From contig JBBQGV010000013.1 of assembly GCA_038323375.1 (NCBI GenBank), positions 1 to 64,000 on the forward strand: 64,000 bases of DNA, in the 5' to 3' direction. This stretch comes from JABWAJ01 sp038323375 (lineage in GTDB: Bacteria; Bacteroidota; Bacteroidia; Chitinophagales; Saprospiraceae). The position numbers were made by a program, and so were the translations under genes. Below are positions 35,388 to 44,623 of the stretch, piece by piece. The notes under the pieces were generated by a model, which was not told the origin of the DNA, ran no database searches, and saw only the letters and a program-made list of their open reading frames with translations. Each line of letters opens with the position of its first letter. Positions within the stretch are counted from its first letter, which is position 1.

Positions 35388-36329
35388 TCAGAGTGCCGAA
35401 GCCCTTACCAAAAAAAAGCCATCTTCGCCCTGGGGCTGGTAGAGGGGCATAAGCAGCCAGCCATCTACAACCGCATAAATGGGGCCATTCTGGTCGTGCG
35501 CAAGCAACTGGTCTTTTTTTACCGGCTGGAAATTGTGATACCCCGGTAGCATCACAAACTGGTCGTCGGGATGCACCCGGTGTACTTCCACTAAATCAAC
35601 GACCCTCGGCAACCCTTTTGAATAAGCGATCAACAATTCGTCGTGGTGATTTTCCACGTCGTGCGATCCAACGCAACCTATGGATTGCATGCAGTTGATG
35701 ATGGCAGCAATACAGCGGTTCACAGAAAGGGGATCGCCGTGTTGCCCGCCTTCAAAACCGATTCCAACGGTCGGAATTCCGGTACGTTCAGGGGTGAAAT
35801 AATGCAACAAGGTGCCGGAAATGCCCTGGAGCAAACCAGTGATGACCGGGGCGTGCATGGCAATGCCGATGCGGACGCTTTCCGGATCTGAGCTTGCAAT
35901 GGCGAAGATGCCGCCTTCTGCACTCGTGGTGTGTAGGTCGAGGAAAACGATCCGGGGGGGATGGATGATCGTGATGGCTTTTTCGATCAAGTCTGCCAAT
36001 TCCCGCAGTTCCCGGTCTTCGGCTTCTAAGTTTTCTGGGTCGTGCTGGCGGACGCGCGCGATATTTTCGGGCGTCCACTGGCGGTTGAGGTCTTTGCGGA
36101 TAAAACGCTTGCCTTCCCGGATGGCGCGCAGATTCCCGCGCAACCCAATCAATACACCGTGGAAGACGAACCCCGGATTCACAAGCGGTTCCTTTTCCAG
36201 CATTTCAAACAGGATTTCTAATGCGCGCACACCGGCCATTTCGTTGCCGTGCATGCCGCTGAAAACCAAAAACAAAGGGCCGGGTAAGTCGCCGTCGTAT
36301 CGGCCAATGATGCGTTCGTTGTCCTGCAT
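35388..36329 (-). CDS. Succinylglutamate desuccinylase/aspartoacylase family zinc hydrolase
   Basis: The 313-residue M14-type enzyme has SGMHGNEMAG (zinc His and Glu), GNLRAIREGKRFIRKDLNR (substrate-binding Arg/Asn) and LDLHTTSA (third zinc ligand), with a C-terminal beta domain (VMLPGYHNFQPVKKDQLLA). It hydrolyses N-acyl amino acids in the cytoplasm; the acyl group cannot be inferred. The gene sits downstream of, and on the same strand as, a sigma/anti-sigma pair with an 80-bp gap. Confidence 0.87.
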   Translation of the reverse strand: MQDNERIIGRYDGDLPGPLFLVFSGMHGNEMAGVRALEILFEMLEKEPLVNPGFVFHGVLIGLRGNLRAIREGKRFIRKDLNRQWTPENIARVRQHDPENLEAEDRELRELADLIEKAITIIHPPRIVFLDLHTTSAEGGIFAIASSDPESVRIGIAMHAPVITGLLQGISGTLLHYFTPERTGIPTVGIGFEGGQHGDPLSVNRCIAAIINCMQSIGCVGSHDVENHHDELLIAYSKGLPRVVDLVEVHRVHPDDQFVMLPGYHNFQPVKKDQLLAHDQNGPIYAVVDGWLLMPLYQPQGEDGFFLVRASAL

Positions 36330-36408
36330 GGTTCAAAATCAAGTAGTTAGTTATCCATTTAATCGAGTGTATAGCAGCGCGGGGAGGGGGTCTTTTCAAG
36401 TGACGCCC

Positions 36409-37146
36409 TCACTTGCCCCACTCCAAGCGAGTTAGCAATAATTGTGCGCGGTCAAAAAATGAAGAAGCCGGCTCAATGGTTTGCAGGGCGGTACGGCAGG
36501 CTGCATCATTGCCGGATTTCAACTCGTTGAGTGCAAGATACCAGTCGGCAAAATCTTTGAGGGAAGCTTCAGCGCCGGCAAAATCCTGAAAAATGAGCCG
36601 GGCTTCCGCCGATTTGTCCAATTCCATTTTGCAAATGCCAAGGTAAAGCCGTGCCTGGCGATCATTGGGGAATTGATCGGTGTATTGAACCAGTTGGGTT
36701 TCGGCTTTTGCATAGTCGCCGGATTGAAAAGCGACCTCGGTTTCAGCCCAATTGGTCGCTCCCCCTGATTTTTCGGACAAAGCCAATGGCGGGTGTTGTG
36801 CAAATTCATCGAAAAGGGATGGCACGCTCCAGAATTGCCACAGCAAAAGCAAGATCACGGCTGCTGCTGCGACGGCGGAAGCAATCCCAATCAAACGCCT
36901 TCGCGGCATGGGGATGATTTTTCCCGACGCTTGTTGTATTTTGAAATATTCGCCTCCAATACCTTGCAATTGCTTTTGCAACGCGCTTTTTTGGGTCTGA
37001 TGCTGTAAAAAATGCGCCATGTCGCGCTGTACAGCCAAATCCTTTGCCAATTGCGCATCGTCGGCTAACTCCTGCTCAAATTGCTGTTTTTCAGCCGTAT
37101 CCATTTCCCCGTTCAGGTAGCGGTCTATGCGTTCCGTATTATCCAT
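36409..37146 (-). CDS. Anti-sigma factor-like membrane protein with TPR-type periplasmic domain
   Basis: From the ATG before DNTERIDRYLNGEMD the protein has 245 residues. Its start overlaps the ECF sigma gene by 8 bp, showing coupled translation. The first 80 residues resemble the zinc-less anti-sigma N-terminus (YLNGEMDTAEKQQFEQELADD). One membrane helix follows (GIASAVAAAAVILLLLWQF, about residues 83-103), then a TPR-like domain (WAETEVAFQSGDYAKAETQLVQ, RLYLGICKMELDKSAEARLIF). It most likely holds the sigma factor inactive and senses an envelope signal. Confidence 0.8.
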   Translation of the reverse strand: MDNTERIDRYLNGEMDTAEKQQFEQELADDAQLAKDLAVQRDMAHFLQHQTQKSALQKQLQGIGGEYFKIQQASGKIIPMPRRRLIGIASAVAAAAVILLLLWQFWSVPSLFDEFAQHPPLALSEKSGGATNWAETEVAFQSGDYAKAETQLVQYTDQFPNDRQARLYLGICKMELDKSAEARLIFQDFAGAEASLKDFADWYLALNELKSGNDAACRTALQTIEPASSFFDRAQLLLTRLEWGK

Positions 37147-37723
37147 TGCTTCCTTCTTTAAAATGTTCATGGAAAAGTTGCCGCCAGCGCGCCGTACAAC
37201 GGTGCTTGCTTTGGTAAACCGCGTTCGCATTGGCCAGCCCAAGCGTCGAAGCAATGCTTTCAACGGACAATTCACCCGCGGTGATCATAGTCAATAACTT
37301 CTGACATTGATCACTTAGCAGTGTGAACACCCGCGACAGGCATTCCTGACGCTGTTGGTGCAGGATGGCTTCTTCTGCGGCTTCCCATTCCGGCGTTTCC
37401 TCCTCATATCGGGCTGATTCGGCATTCCTTACGTTTGCTTCGCGTTTTTTTTTCGATAAGCGGTCGAACCATTTTCTTTGGCAGATGGTCATCAGTAAAG
37501 CGCCAAAAGAACTCGTCAGTTGGAAGTCGCTGCGGCCGCAATAGCGGTCATAAATGGCCATGAGGGCATCCTGAAAGAGATCCTGCGCGTCTTCTGCCTC
37601 GCCATTATTTTGCAACACCCAATGCAGGATGCCCTTGGAAAACTTGCTGTAAATCTCCCGGATCAGGCGCTGATCGCCGTTCGACAAAGCATCGAAGTAT
37701 TGTTGGTCGGGATGTTGGCTCAT
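37139..37723 (-). CDS. ECF-type RNA polymerase sigma factor
   Basis: The 194-residue protein has sigma region 2 (EDAQDLFQDALMAIYDRYC) and region 4 helix-turn-helix (SVESIASTLGLANANAVYQSKHRC). Between them is a charged linker. It lacks a sigma-1.1/3 region, as usual for the ECF group. It is coupled to the anti-sigma gene by overlapping reading frames. The signal and regulon are unknown. Confidence 0.9.
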   Translation of the reverse strand: MSQHPDQQYFDALSNGDQRLIREIYSKFSKGILHWVLQNNGEAEDAQDLFQDALMAIYDRYCGRSDFQLTSSFGALLMTICQRKWFDRLSKKKREANVRNAESARYEEETPEWEAAEEAILHQQRQECLSRVFTLLSDQCQKLLTMITAGELSVESIASTLGLANANAVYQSKHRCTARWRQLFHEHFKEGSNG

Positions 37724-37793
37724 GTCTGGAATTTGCCATTAAGGTAATTTTTTCTGAATTAAGGGCGTAAGATTTTTTAAGCCCCCCGGATGT

Positions 37794-37937
37794 ATGGATG
37801 TATTTCAATTGCAAAGTCATTCAAACACCATGACTTGCGGCATGCATTTGGAAGCCGGGATCATCACTTTCGATGCCAGCGAACTTTCTGTAACCTCAGA
37901 AACTAATCTGACACAACTCATCGGCGATTTGCCGTAA
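37794..37937 (+). CDS. Possible small protein (47 residues), followed by a terminator
   Basis: The ATG reads MDVFQLQSHSNTMTCGMHLE and ends LTQLIGDLP, divergent to the sigma gene. An intrinsic terminator 28 bp behind the stop supports a transcribed unit. It has no membrane segment. It could also be the tail of a decayed gene. The amino-acid composition is protein-like, but no family is recognised. Confidence 0.35.
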   Translation: MDVFQLQSHSNTMTCGMHLEAGIITFDASELSVTSETNLTQLIGDLP

Positions 37938-37964
37938 GGAGCGTGTCGATAATCCCAGAACAGG

Positions 37965-37995
37965 GCCTCCGTTGCAGATGCAGCGGGGGCTTTTT
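37965..37995 (+). terminator. Rho-independent terminator
   Basis: GCCTCCGTTGC and GCAGCGGGGGC pair with two G-U wobbles around a 4-base loop and are followed by TTTTT. It lies between the small reading frame and the next large gene on the plus strand. Confidence 0.75.
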
Positions 37996-38050
37996 GTAAA
38001 AAAACCTTACCTTGTACAAGCTTTCCATTTATCCAAAATCGCTTGCGACT

Positions 38051-40069
38051 ATGAAAAACTTAACCAACGGCTTTTTCCTGCTGCTGTTTTTAGCAGGCTC
38101 TTCGCTTGCCGCGCAAACGCCGGAAAGACAAGCTGATTTTATGACCCGCAACCTTGGCGATACCGTTTTGTTTGCCCCGGTTTTGCCGCCGTTGGTTCAG
38201 ATGGCCGGCGCGCCGCAGGCCTATTACGAACATTATTGGGAGTTTGGCGACGGCACGTTTAGTTTTGAGGAAACCCCGCGCCATCTCTACGTGGACACCA
38301 GCAGCCGGGAGGTCTATTACTTAGCGACGGGAAAATACGACAACGGCAAAGCACCCAAACCGCGCAAAAAAAACGCAGCAAGGGTGAAAGCGAAATCACA
38401 GGGAGCAATGGCCGATGCCGGAAATACAATGCCTGCTGTTTTACCCAATACGCGATCACCACTGGGCCTTCGGGTGGTGCGCAACCCGCGAGCAGGAGAA
38501 GAATTAGCGGGCATATTTGCTTACGCCAACCGCACGCCGGTGCCGCAGTCCGGGACGCTGCACCTGTTTTTTAATCAAAAAGAATACCGCCATCCGCATT
38601 TCAATTTTAAAGAAGGGCGAACGCATTTTGGCGAAAAAGAAACCATAAAAAGCCTGAGTTGGGAAGGATCGCCGCTGCTTTACAACGGTTGGGCCAATCT
38701 CGATCAAGTCTCTGACTGGTACGCGATCAGCTTGCCCGACCGCGAACCGGAAGAAGCCTTGAGCGAACTGGAAGCAAAATACCAGGCTTCAGTAAGCTGG
38801 CGTTTCGACGGCCTGATGCCCGATGAATTGCGCCATTTATTTTTTTCGTTCGAAGCCACGGAAGCCATGCTGGCCGACACGAACGCCATCATTACCATCA
38901 GCGGGCTGTTGATTTCGGACGACCGGCGTGTGGTGGAGCAATACGACTTAGAAATGGAAATTGTGGCTTCTCACGACCCCAATTACATTGCCGTATCGCA
39001 CCGACGCACCGGTTTTCGCGGTTTTCGCGGTAAAGATTTGGTGTACAAAGTGCATTTTCAGAACAACGGCGAAGGCCCGGCCAGCAAAGTGGAAGTCAGC
39101 TGCGATGTGCCGCCCGGACTCAGCGCTGCTAACCTTCAGGTGCTCGACCTTTACCCGCAATGCCTGCTTTGTCCCGATCAGGGCGCGCCGGAATGGAGCT
39201 GTTTGGATACTACTTTCCGGGATGGCAAAGTGGTGTTTACGTTTCAGAACATCTACCTGCCCGGCACGCGTCAGGAGGGGATTAATGACCGGGATTCTAC
39301 AAAGGGGTTCATTAAATACCGCTTGTTGCCGGATAAAAAAATCCGCAAGCTAAGTTTAGATTCCCGCGCCGAAATCGTGTTTGATAAAAACCCGCCCATC
39401 CGCACCAACAGCGCCACCACGGCCTTCAAACCCGGTTTTTCGCCGGGGCTAATGGCGGGCTGGAATTTTTTCCCCGACGCACCAGCGCAAAATCATTTCG
39501 CTTTTGGCGTCAGCGTGTCGCCGTTTAGCCCGTACAAGCGGTTTTTGCAGGCAGAATTGTGGATAGGATTGCTGGGAAAGCAAACCCAAAATGAGTTGAT
39601 CCAAGAGAATTATCAGCGTACCACCGCAGGCCAAAATGGCGAACCCACTGAAATTATTGACAGTGTGGTATTGGGAAAACGCACTACGATTGAAACTTCG
39701 CTGGTCAACCTCGGCATCGTTCCGCTGGAAATTCGGAAAAACTGGTCGGACTTTTTTAGCACCGGTGCCGGAATCCTGTTAAACCTGAATACCCGCGACT
39801 TTGAAACGCAGGAAACCGGCAGAACCACCACGGTACAACGCTGTTTGATGTTTTTGGGATCAACGCAATTGGATTGTTCCGATCCTGTAGAGACATCTTT
39901 AGCGGATGTTTCTTCCACCCGGCGCGTCACGACCCTGCGCGCTGCCATTTTCGCCGACCTCCATATCGGGTTGGTGCGCAAAGGGCCTGCTTTGGCGGTG
40001 CGACCAATTTTGCGCTTTGGCGAAAAGCCTTCGTTTCAAATATCGGCGTTTGCTTATTGGAAGTTTTAG
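38051..40069 (+). CDS. Exported protein with PKD-like head, DUF11-like module and predicted outer-membrane barrel
   Basis: Signal peptide MKNLTNGFFLLLFLAGSSLAAQ; a PKD-like strand set with YWEFGDGTFSFEETPRHLY (residues about 60-80); a long linker rich in Lys/Arg (PKPRKKNAARVKAK); then a DUF11-like module (DLVYKVHFQNNGEGPASKVEV at about 333-353, VPPGLSAANLQVLDLYP). The C-terminal 200 residues look like amphipathic strands with alternating aromatic residues and a terminal Phe (FQISAFAYWKF), as in outer-membrane beta-barrels. No T9SS sorting domain is seen, consistent with BAM-dependent insertion. It has 672 residues. Neighbours are a CHAT protease and a T9SS lipase. Function unknown; the barrel assignment is by eye. 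Confidence 0.7.
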   Translation: MKNLTNGFFLLLFLAGSSLAAQTPERQADFMTRNLGDTVLFAPVLPPLVQMAGAPQAYYEHYWEFGDGTFSFEETPRHLYVDTSSREVYYLATGKYDNGKAPKPRKKNAARVKAKSQGAMADAGNTMPAVLPNTRSPLGLRVVRNPRAGEELAGIFAYANRTPVPQSGTLHLFFNQKEYRHPHFNFKEGRTHFGEKETIKSLSWEGSPLLYNGWANLDQVSDWYAISLPDREPEEALSELEAKYQASVSWRFDGLMPDELRHLFFSFEATEAMLADTNAIITISGLLISDDRRVVEQYDLEMEIVASHDPNYIAVSHRRTGFRGFRGKDLVYKVHFQNNGEGPASKVEVSCDVPPGLSAANLQVLDLYPQCLLCPDQGAPEWSCLDTTFRDGKVVFTFQNIYLPGTRQEGINDRDSTKGFIKYRLLPDKKIRKLSLDSRAEIVFDKNPPIRTNSATTAFKPGFSPGLMAGWNFFPDAPAQNHFAFGVSVSPFSPYKRFLQAELWIGLLGKQTQNELIQENYQRTTAGQNGEPTEIIDSVVLGKRTTIETSLVNLGIVPLEIRKNWSDFFSTGAGILLNLNTRDFETQETGRTTTVQRCLMFLGSTQLDCSDPVETSLADVSSTRRVTTLRAAIFADLHIGLVRKGPALAVRPILRFGEKPSFQISAFAYWKF

Positions 40070-40101
40070 TTTGGTAAATCGGCGTATTTTTGGAGCGTTG
40101 G

Positions 40102-40206
40102 TACCACGTACCACGTACCACGTACCACGTACCACGTACCACGTACCACGTACCACGTACCACGTACCACGTACCACGTACCACGTACCACGTACCACGT
40201 ACCACG
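40102..40206. repeat. 15-copy tandem repeat of 7 bp (TACCACG)
   Basis: The unit TACCACG is repeated without interruption 15 times (105 bp) between the beta-barrel gene and the CHAT gene. A 7-bp period can slip in replication, and because it is not a multiple of 3 a length change would also shift any frame crossing it. No stop is created in any frame. It ends 88 bp before the CHAT start and so could vary promoter spacing. Confidence 0.95.
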
Positions 40207-40210
40207 CCAC

Positions 40211-40278
40211 GTTTACTAAACTTCCAAAGTTTAGTAAACGTAAAAAACGTAAAAAACGTAAAAAACGTAAAAACGTAA
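40211..40278. repeat. Perfect 13-bp palindrome followed by CGTAAAAAA tandem units
   Basis: GTTTACTAAACTT and AAGTTTAGTAAAC (40211-40239) flank CCA. Directly after come about five CGTAAAA-type units (9 bp, shortening to 8 and 7) up to the CHAT leader. The hairpin has an A-rich 3' side on the plus strand, so on the minus strand it is followed by T-runs. Confidence 0.8.
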
Positions 40279-40294
40279 AACCGAACCGAAATAA

Positions 40295-43120
40295 ATGACC
40301 TTCCGGCGCGTCCTTGGCTTCTTTTTTCTAACTGCTTGCATGACCTTCCTGTCTTTACCGGCGCAGGATCAGTTTCGCTTGTGGGAAGATAAAATTGCTC
40401 AGTTTGAAGCCGATTTCAACCTGGATAGTCTGGCTTTTTATTATCAAAAAAAGGCTGTGTATTCCCGCCAAACGGATAACCTGGCAGATTGGGCGGATAC
40501 CTACTTTAATTGGCAATATAGCCTCAGTGATGCGCATCGGGAGGCGTTGGCCCTGCTGGATACGGCCCTGCAACAGGCGTGGCGCTCGCCCCGAAACGAA
40601 GACGAAGCCATGGCCATCGCGTATGTGCAGGCAGCGCGTTGCCGCCACTTATACGAATTGGGTAAAATACTCCCGGCCATAAAAGCAGGGGAAGCTGCCC
40701 TCGCTTTGTACGAGGGCGTTTCCCTGTACGACCCCGAAGCGCTGGATTATTTCTACCTGCCTTTGATTGGGCATTATACCCGACTTGGCGACAATGAAAA
40801 AGCGCGAATTTTATGTGAAAAGGCGATCAAAAACCATGCGGAAGGCCCGCAGGATGGCGCTTTGGCCGGATTGTACAACAACCTGGGGCTGGCTTACTGG
40901 AATGATCGGGATTTTGAAAATGCCATTGCCGCTTTCAAAAAAGGACTGGAATGCCGGGATATTTCACCGCTCAAATCGGGATTATTGCAGCAATCCTTAG
41001 CACAAAATTATTTTGAAATCGGGCAAATTGACCTCGCAGAAGCATTCGCGACGGCTGCCATTGCGGTATTGGAGCCTTTGAAAAACACAGGATTCGATCA
41101 GCAGGAGGTTTCGGATTATTTGTCCGGTGCCTGGCTTGTCAAAGCAAAGTTAAGCATGCAGCGGGGCGCAATTGCGGCTGCGCGCAGATGCCTTCGGCAG
41201 GCACTGAAAGATGGAACCAAGGCACATGGTTCGCCAAACCACCGCGATCTTGTCAAAATCCAGGTCGAATTTGGAAAACTTTACCTCCAAACCGGTGAAA
41301 ACCCGGCGGCTGCCGAAGCTTTTCATGCAGCGCTGTGTAGCTTGATTCCGGGGCTGCCTGCTTCCGATATTCACGTTCAGCCCACCATCGCTCAATTGTA
41401 CGAAGAAAACACCATTTACGAAGCTTTGGAGGGCAAAGCTGATGCCTTGCAGGCAATCTACAAGAAAACGCCCTACCTGATCAACCTGAAAACGGCGCTC
41501 GATTGCCACCAACTGGCAAGCCGGGTGGAATCCCTGTTGCGGCATGCGTTGCAATACGAATCTTCCAAAATCAGCTTATTGTCGCAAAGCCGGCTAAGGA
41601 TTGAAAAAGCCATTGGCATCGCCCGGAAATTGTGGGAGGCAACGGGTGACACGCCCTATCTGTACACTGCCTGGGCGAATGCCGAGCAAGCCAAATCGGC
41701 TTTGCTGCTGGAGGCAGTACAACGCAACCGCTTCGACGCCCTGATTGCAGCGGGCGATACCCTGCTCTCCGGAGCGCGCATGCTGCGACAGCGCATTGCT
41801 TCTTTTGAACGATTGATGCTGGAAGAACCGAGGTCTCCGTCACGCCCCGAATGGACGTTACAGCGCGACGACCTCATTCAGCAATTGACCACCCTGGAAA
41901 CCCGGTTGCAACAGCGTTATCCCGACCGTGCCAGATTGCTCCGACAGGCTGAAAGCATTTCCGGCGCGTCCATCCACGCTTTCCGCGATACCCTGCCCAA
42001 TCATATCCTCATCGAATATTTTGCAGGAGACGAACATTTAGAGGTGTTTGGCCAGTCTCCGGACGGTAGTGTAGCCTGGCAACGGATCCGCACCCCCGAT
42101 TCGCTTGCCGTAAAAACGCAGCAGTTTTTGTCGCTGCTGCAATCGAGAACGGCGATGGAACAAGCCGGCGCTTATCGCGAATTAGCTCACGGAATCTACC
42201 GGGATGGCCTGCTTCCGCTGCTAACCGATTTGAATCTGCAATCCGGAAACCTCCTTATTATCCCCGATTCCTGGCTGGCCTTTTTGCCTTTCGAGGCCTT
42301 GTTTTACGAACCTTCGCCCCAATCTTCGTGGGAACGCGCGCCTTTTTTGCTGCGGCGCTTTGGCGTTCAATACGCCTTTTCCTTAGCTGTTTTGGAAAGC
42401 CAGCGCAGTTTACCGTCAAAAGCCGGGCAGCACCTGTTGCAGTTGGCGCCGCGATTTTCAGCCAGCCAAAGAGGGTTGCCTCCCTTGCTGCAAAGCACTG
42501 CGGAAGCGCCGGTAGCGGAGACCTGCAAGAGTCGGCGCTATGTGGACGGGCAAGCAGATTTTGAAGCATTGAAACGAGAAGGCGCAGCATACCGGATTGT
42601 CCACTTGTCCACCCACGCAGGGGTGGATACCGGCGGGTTGCTACCCCGGGTAGAGTTGTTTGACCGTTCGGTCTTGCTGCCGGATATTTACGCCCTGCAA
42701 TTGCAGGCAGACTTAGTCGTCCTAAGCGCCTGCCAAACCGGTCTGGGGCAATTCCGGAAAGGGGAGGGAGTGATGAGTTTGTCGCGAGCTTTCACCTACG
42801 CAGGCGCTAAAGGTTTGATTTCCAGCCTTTGGACCATCAATGAGGCTGCAACCGCCAACCTGCTTCAACGCCTCTACAAACAACTTCAGCAGGGCGATTC
42901 CAAGGCCGCTTCGCTTCGGCAGGCCAAGCTGGGCTATTTAGACGATCCGATTATACCGGCTTTTCAGAAATCGCCTTATTACTGGGCCGGATTGGTTTAC
43001 CTCGGAGATGAAGGAAGCGTCATTTTTAATCCCTGTTGGGACTTTAGCCTGCTGATCTGGCCGATCCTATTGTTGCTTTTGGCAATTGCCTGGACAAAGC
43101 GGAAAACTTTGTTTGGGTAA
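40295..43120 (+). CDS. TPR-CHAT domain (caspase-like) protein, membrane-anchored
   Basis: The 941-residue protein starts with a signal peptide-like segment (VLGFFFLTACMTFLSLPAQ). Residues about 40-470 are TPR/helical repeats (e.g. AGLYNNLGLAYWNDRDFENAI). The CHAT domain is C-terminal: HLSTHAGVD (catalytic His774) and VVLSACQTGLG (catalytic Cys813), then GVMSLSRAFTYAGAKGLISSLW. Both catalytic residues are present, so it should be an active cysteine peptidase of clan CD. After the domain comes a hydrophobic helix (SLLIWPILLLLLAIAW) and a short basic tail. Exported CHAT proteins are common and poorly understood in Bacteroidota; other TPR-CHAT proteins act in defence or developmental cell death. 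The lipase gene follows after 57 bp on the same strand. Confidence 0.9.
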   Translation: MTFRRVLGFFFLTACMTFLSLPAQDQFRLWEDKIAQFEADFNLDSLAFYYQKKAVYSRQTDNLADWADTYFNWQYSLSDAHREALALLDTALQQAWRSPRNEDEAMAIAYVQAARCRHLYELGKILPAIKAGEAALALYEGVSLYDPEALDYFYLPLIGHYTRLGDNEKARILCEKAIKNHAEGPQDGALAGLYNNLGLAYWNDRDFENAIAAFKKGLECRDISPLKSGLLQQSLAQNYFEIGQIDLAEAFATAAIAVLEPLKNTGFDQQEVSDYLSGAWLVKAKLSMQRGAIAAARRCLRQALKDGTKAHGSPNHRDLVKIQVEFGKLYLQTGENPAAAEAFHAALCSLIPGLPASDIHVQPTIAQLYEENTIYEALEGKADALQAIYKKTPYLINLKTALDCHQLASRVESLLRHALQYESSKISLLSQSRLRIEKAIGIARKLWEATGDTPYLYTAWANAEQAKSALLLEAVQRNRFDALIAAGDTLLSGARMLRQRIASFERLMLEEPRSPSRPEWTLQRDDLIQQLTTLETRLQQRYPDRARLLRQAESISGASIHAFRDTLPNHILIEYFAGDEHLEVFGQSPDGSVAWQRIRTPDSLAVKTQQFLSLLQSRTAMEQAGAYRELAHGIYRDGLLPLLTDLNLQSGNLLIIPDSWLAFLPFEALFYEPSPQSSWERAPFLLRRFGVQYAFSLAVLESQRSLPSKAGQHLLQLAPRFSASQRGLPPLLQSTAEAPVAETCKSRRYVDGQADFEALKREGAAYRIVHLSTHAGVDTGGLLPRVELFDRSVLLPDIYALQLQADLVVLSACQTGLGQFRKGEGVMSLSRAFTYAGAKGLISSLWTINEAATANLLQRLYKQLQQGDSKAASLRQAKLGYLDDPIIPAFQKSPYYWAGLVYLGDEGSVIFNPCWDFSLLIWPILLLLLAIAWTKRKTLFG

Positions 43121-43177
43121 ATGGGCAGGAGTTTTATACCTTGTCAGTTATCACTAATTACGCATAAACTCAATCGC

Positions 43178-44623
43178 ATGAAAAAAATTTTATCCCTCTT
43201 CGTAGCCCTTTCCTTCGTGGCCTTTTCGGCGCAAACCCTGTCGGCGCAAGAATTGATCAGTAGCGGCTTAGTCGGCACGCGCTCCCGGGCGCAGCTGCAG
43301 GCGCTGTTCGGATTTTTTATCCAGAACGGCATCAAAATGTACAAAATCACCTACACAACGCCGGATATTTACGGACAACCCGACACCGCTTCCGGTTTGT
43401 TGGTTGTACCCGTCCGCAACTTACCCAGCAGCTACCCGCTTTTGTGTTATCAGCACGGCACCGTAGGTTCGCGCACAGATGTGCCCTCCAACCTGCAGGG
43501 CGGCTGGGAGCTGGCGGCTGTTTTTGGTGGTATGGGCTACGTAACCGCAGCGCCCGATTTTTTGGGACTCGGCGAGGCAAGGGGTTTTCACCCCTATGTG
43601 CACGCCGAAACCGAAGCTTCCGCAGCGGTGGACATGTTATTCGCTGCCCGGCAGTTTGCTGAAGAAAACGAGGTGGTGATCAACGATCAGTTGTTCATCT
43701 CCGGCTATTCGCAGGGCGGCCACGCGGGCATGGCGCTGCACCGCTCCATCGAACAGGATCACGCCGACCAGTTTACAGTGACTGCGGCGGCTCACATGTC
43801 GGGGCCGTACAGCATTTCCGGGGCCATGCGCGACAAAATCCTCAGCGACGAACCCTACTTCTTTGCAGCATACCTGCCTTACACGGTTTTGTCATACAAC
43901 TTGGCTTACGGCCTTTTCGACAACATCGAACAATATTTCAAACAGCCGTACGCGGCCATGATCCAGCAGTTTTATGACGAAGAAATTGACCTCGGGGATC
44001 TCAACGACATGCTCATTGACCAATTAGAACTCGAATTTGGGGCTTCGGTCACCAAAAATATGTTCCAGGACAGCATCCTCCAGGCGGTGATCAACAACCC
44101 GAACCATCCTGCCAATGTGGCCCTGCGCGCCAACGACGTTTATGAGTGGGTTCCCGTTGCGCCTACCCGCCTTTACTATTGCCAGGCCGACGACCAGGTG
44201 ACGTACCGGAACAGCATCATTGCCGATTCTGTGATGTCCACGGTTTTGGGTGCCCTGTCGGTGGATGCGATCAATGTCAATCCCAATGCTGATCACGGCG
44301 GCTGTGTGCAACCGGCTGTTACCGCAGCGATCTTTTTCTTTGCGGAATTCCAGGAAATCACGGTGGGCAACAATGAAGTGACCGCAACGCCTCGTCCGGC
44401 GCTGTATCCCAACCCGGCCAATGCAAGCTTTCAGGTGAAAAATGCCCCTGCGGGTGCTTTGGTACAGCTGTTAACGTTAGATGGCCGACCCGTTTTTGAG
44501 TCTTCTGTGAGCGGAGAAAACCAGTCGGTAGCCTTGCCGGCAAACTTCCAACCCGGGGTTTACCTCGCGCGGGTGATTTGGGATGGCGGGTTTATGGTGG
44601 AGAAATTGGTGGTGGGAAGGTAG
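43178..44623 (+). CDS. T9SS-exported alpha/beta hydrolase (secretory lipase/esterase-like)
   Basis: Signal peptide MKKILSLFVALSFVAFSAQTLSAQ, then an alpha/beta-hydrolase of the LIP/secretory lipase type: CYQHGTVGS (oxyanion region), APDFLGLGEARGFHPY, nucleophile elbow SGYSQGGHAG (Ser in G-Y-S-Q-G), late Asp region (CQADDQVTY) and His in NADHGGCV. A short type A sorting domain ends the 481 residues (RPALYPNPANASFQVKNAP, ... LVVGR). All catalytic residues seem present, so it is a secreted or surface ester hydrolase. An alternative ATG at 43121, in frame, is not used because it adds 19 residues before the signal peptide. Confidence 0.88.
   Translation: MKKILSLFVALSFVAFSAQTLSAQELISSGLVGTRSRAQLQALFGFFIQNGIKMYKITYTTPDIYGQPDTASGLLVVPVRNLPSSYPLLCYQHGTVGSRTDVPSNLQGGWELAAVFGGMGYVTAAPDFLGLGEARGFHPYVHAETEASAAVDMLFAARQFAEENEVVINDQLFISGYSQGGHAGMALHRSIEQDHADQFTVTAAAHMSGPYSISGAMRDKILSDEPYFFAAYLPYTVLSYNLAYGLFDNIEQYFKQPYAAMIQQFYDEEIDLGDLNDMLIDQLELEFGASVTKNMFQDSILQAVINNPNHPANVALRANDVYEWVPVAPTRLYYCQADDQVTYRNSIIADSVMSTVLGALSVDAINVNPNADHGGCVQPAVTAAIFFFAEFQEITVGNNEVTATPRPALYPNPANASFQVKNAPAGALVQLLTLDGRPVFESSVSGENQSVALPANFQPGVYLARVIWDGGFMVEKLVVGR

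Noticed and set aside
40102..40206. Possible CRISPR-like array
   Set aside because: The unit is 7 bp with no spacers, and no cas genes occur nearby.
40090..40278. Open frames through the TACCACG array (repeats of YHVPRTT and VVRGTW)
   Set aside because: A 7-bp repeat without stops is open in every frame; no start signal or flanking domain. I treat it as non-coding.
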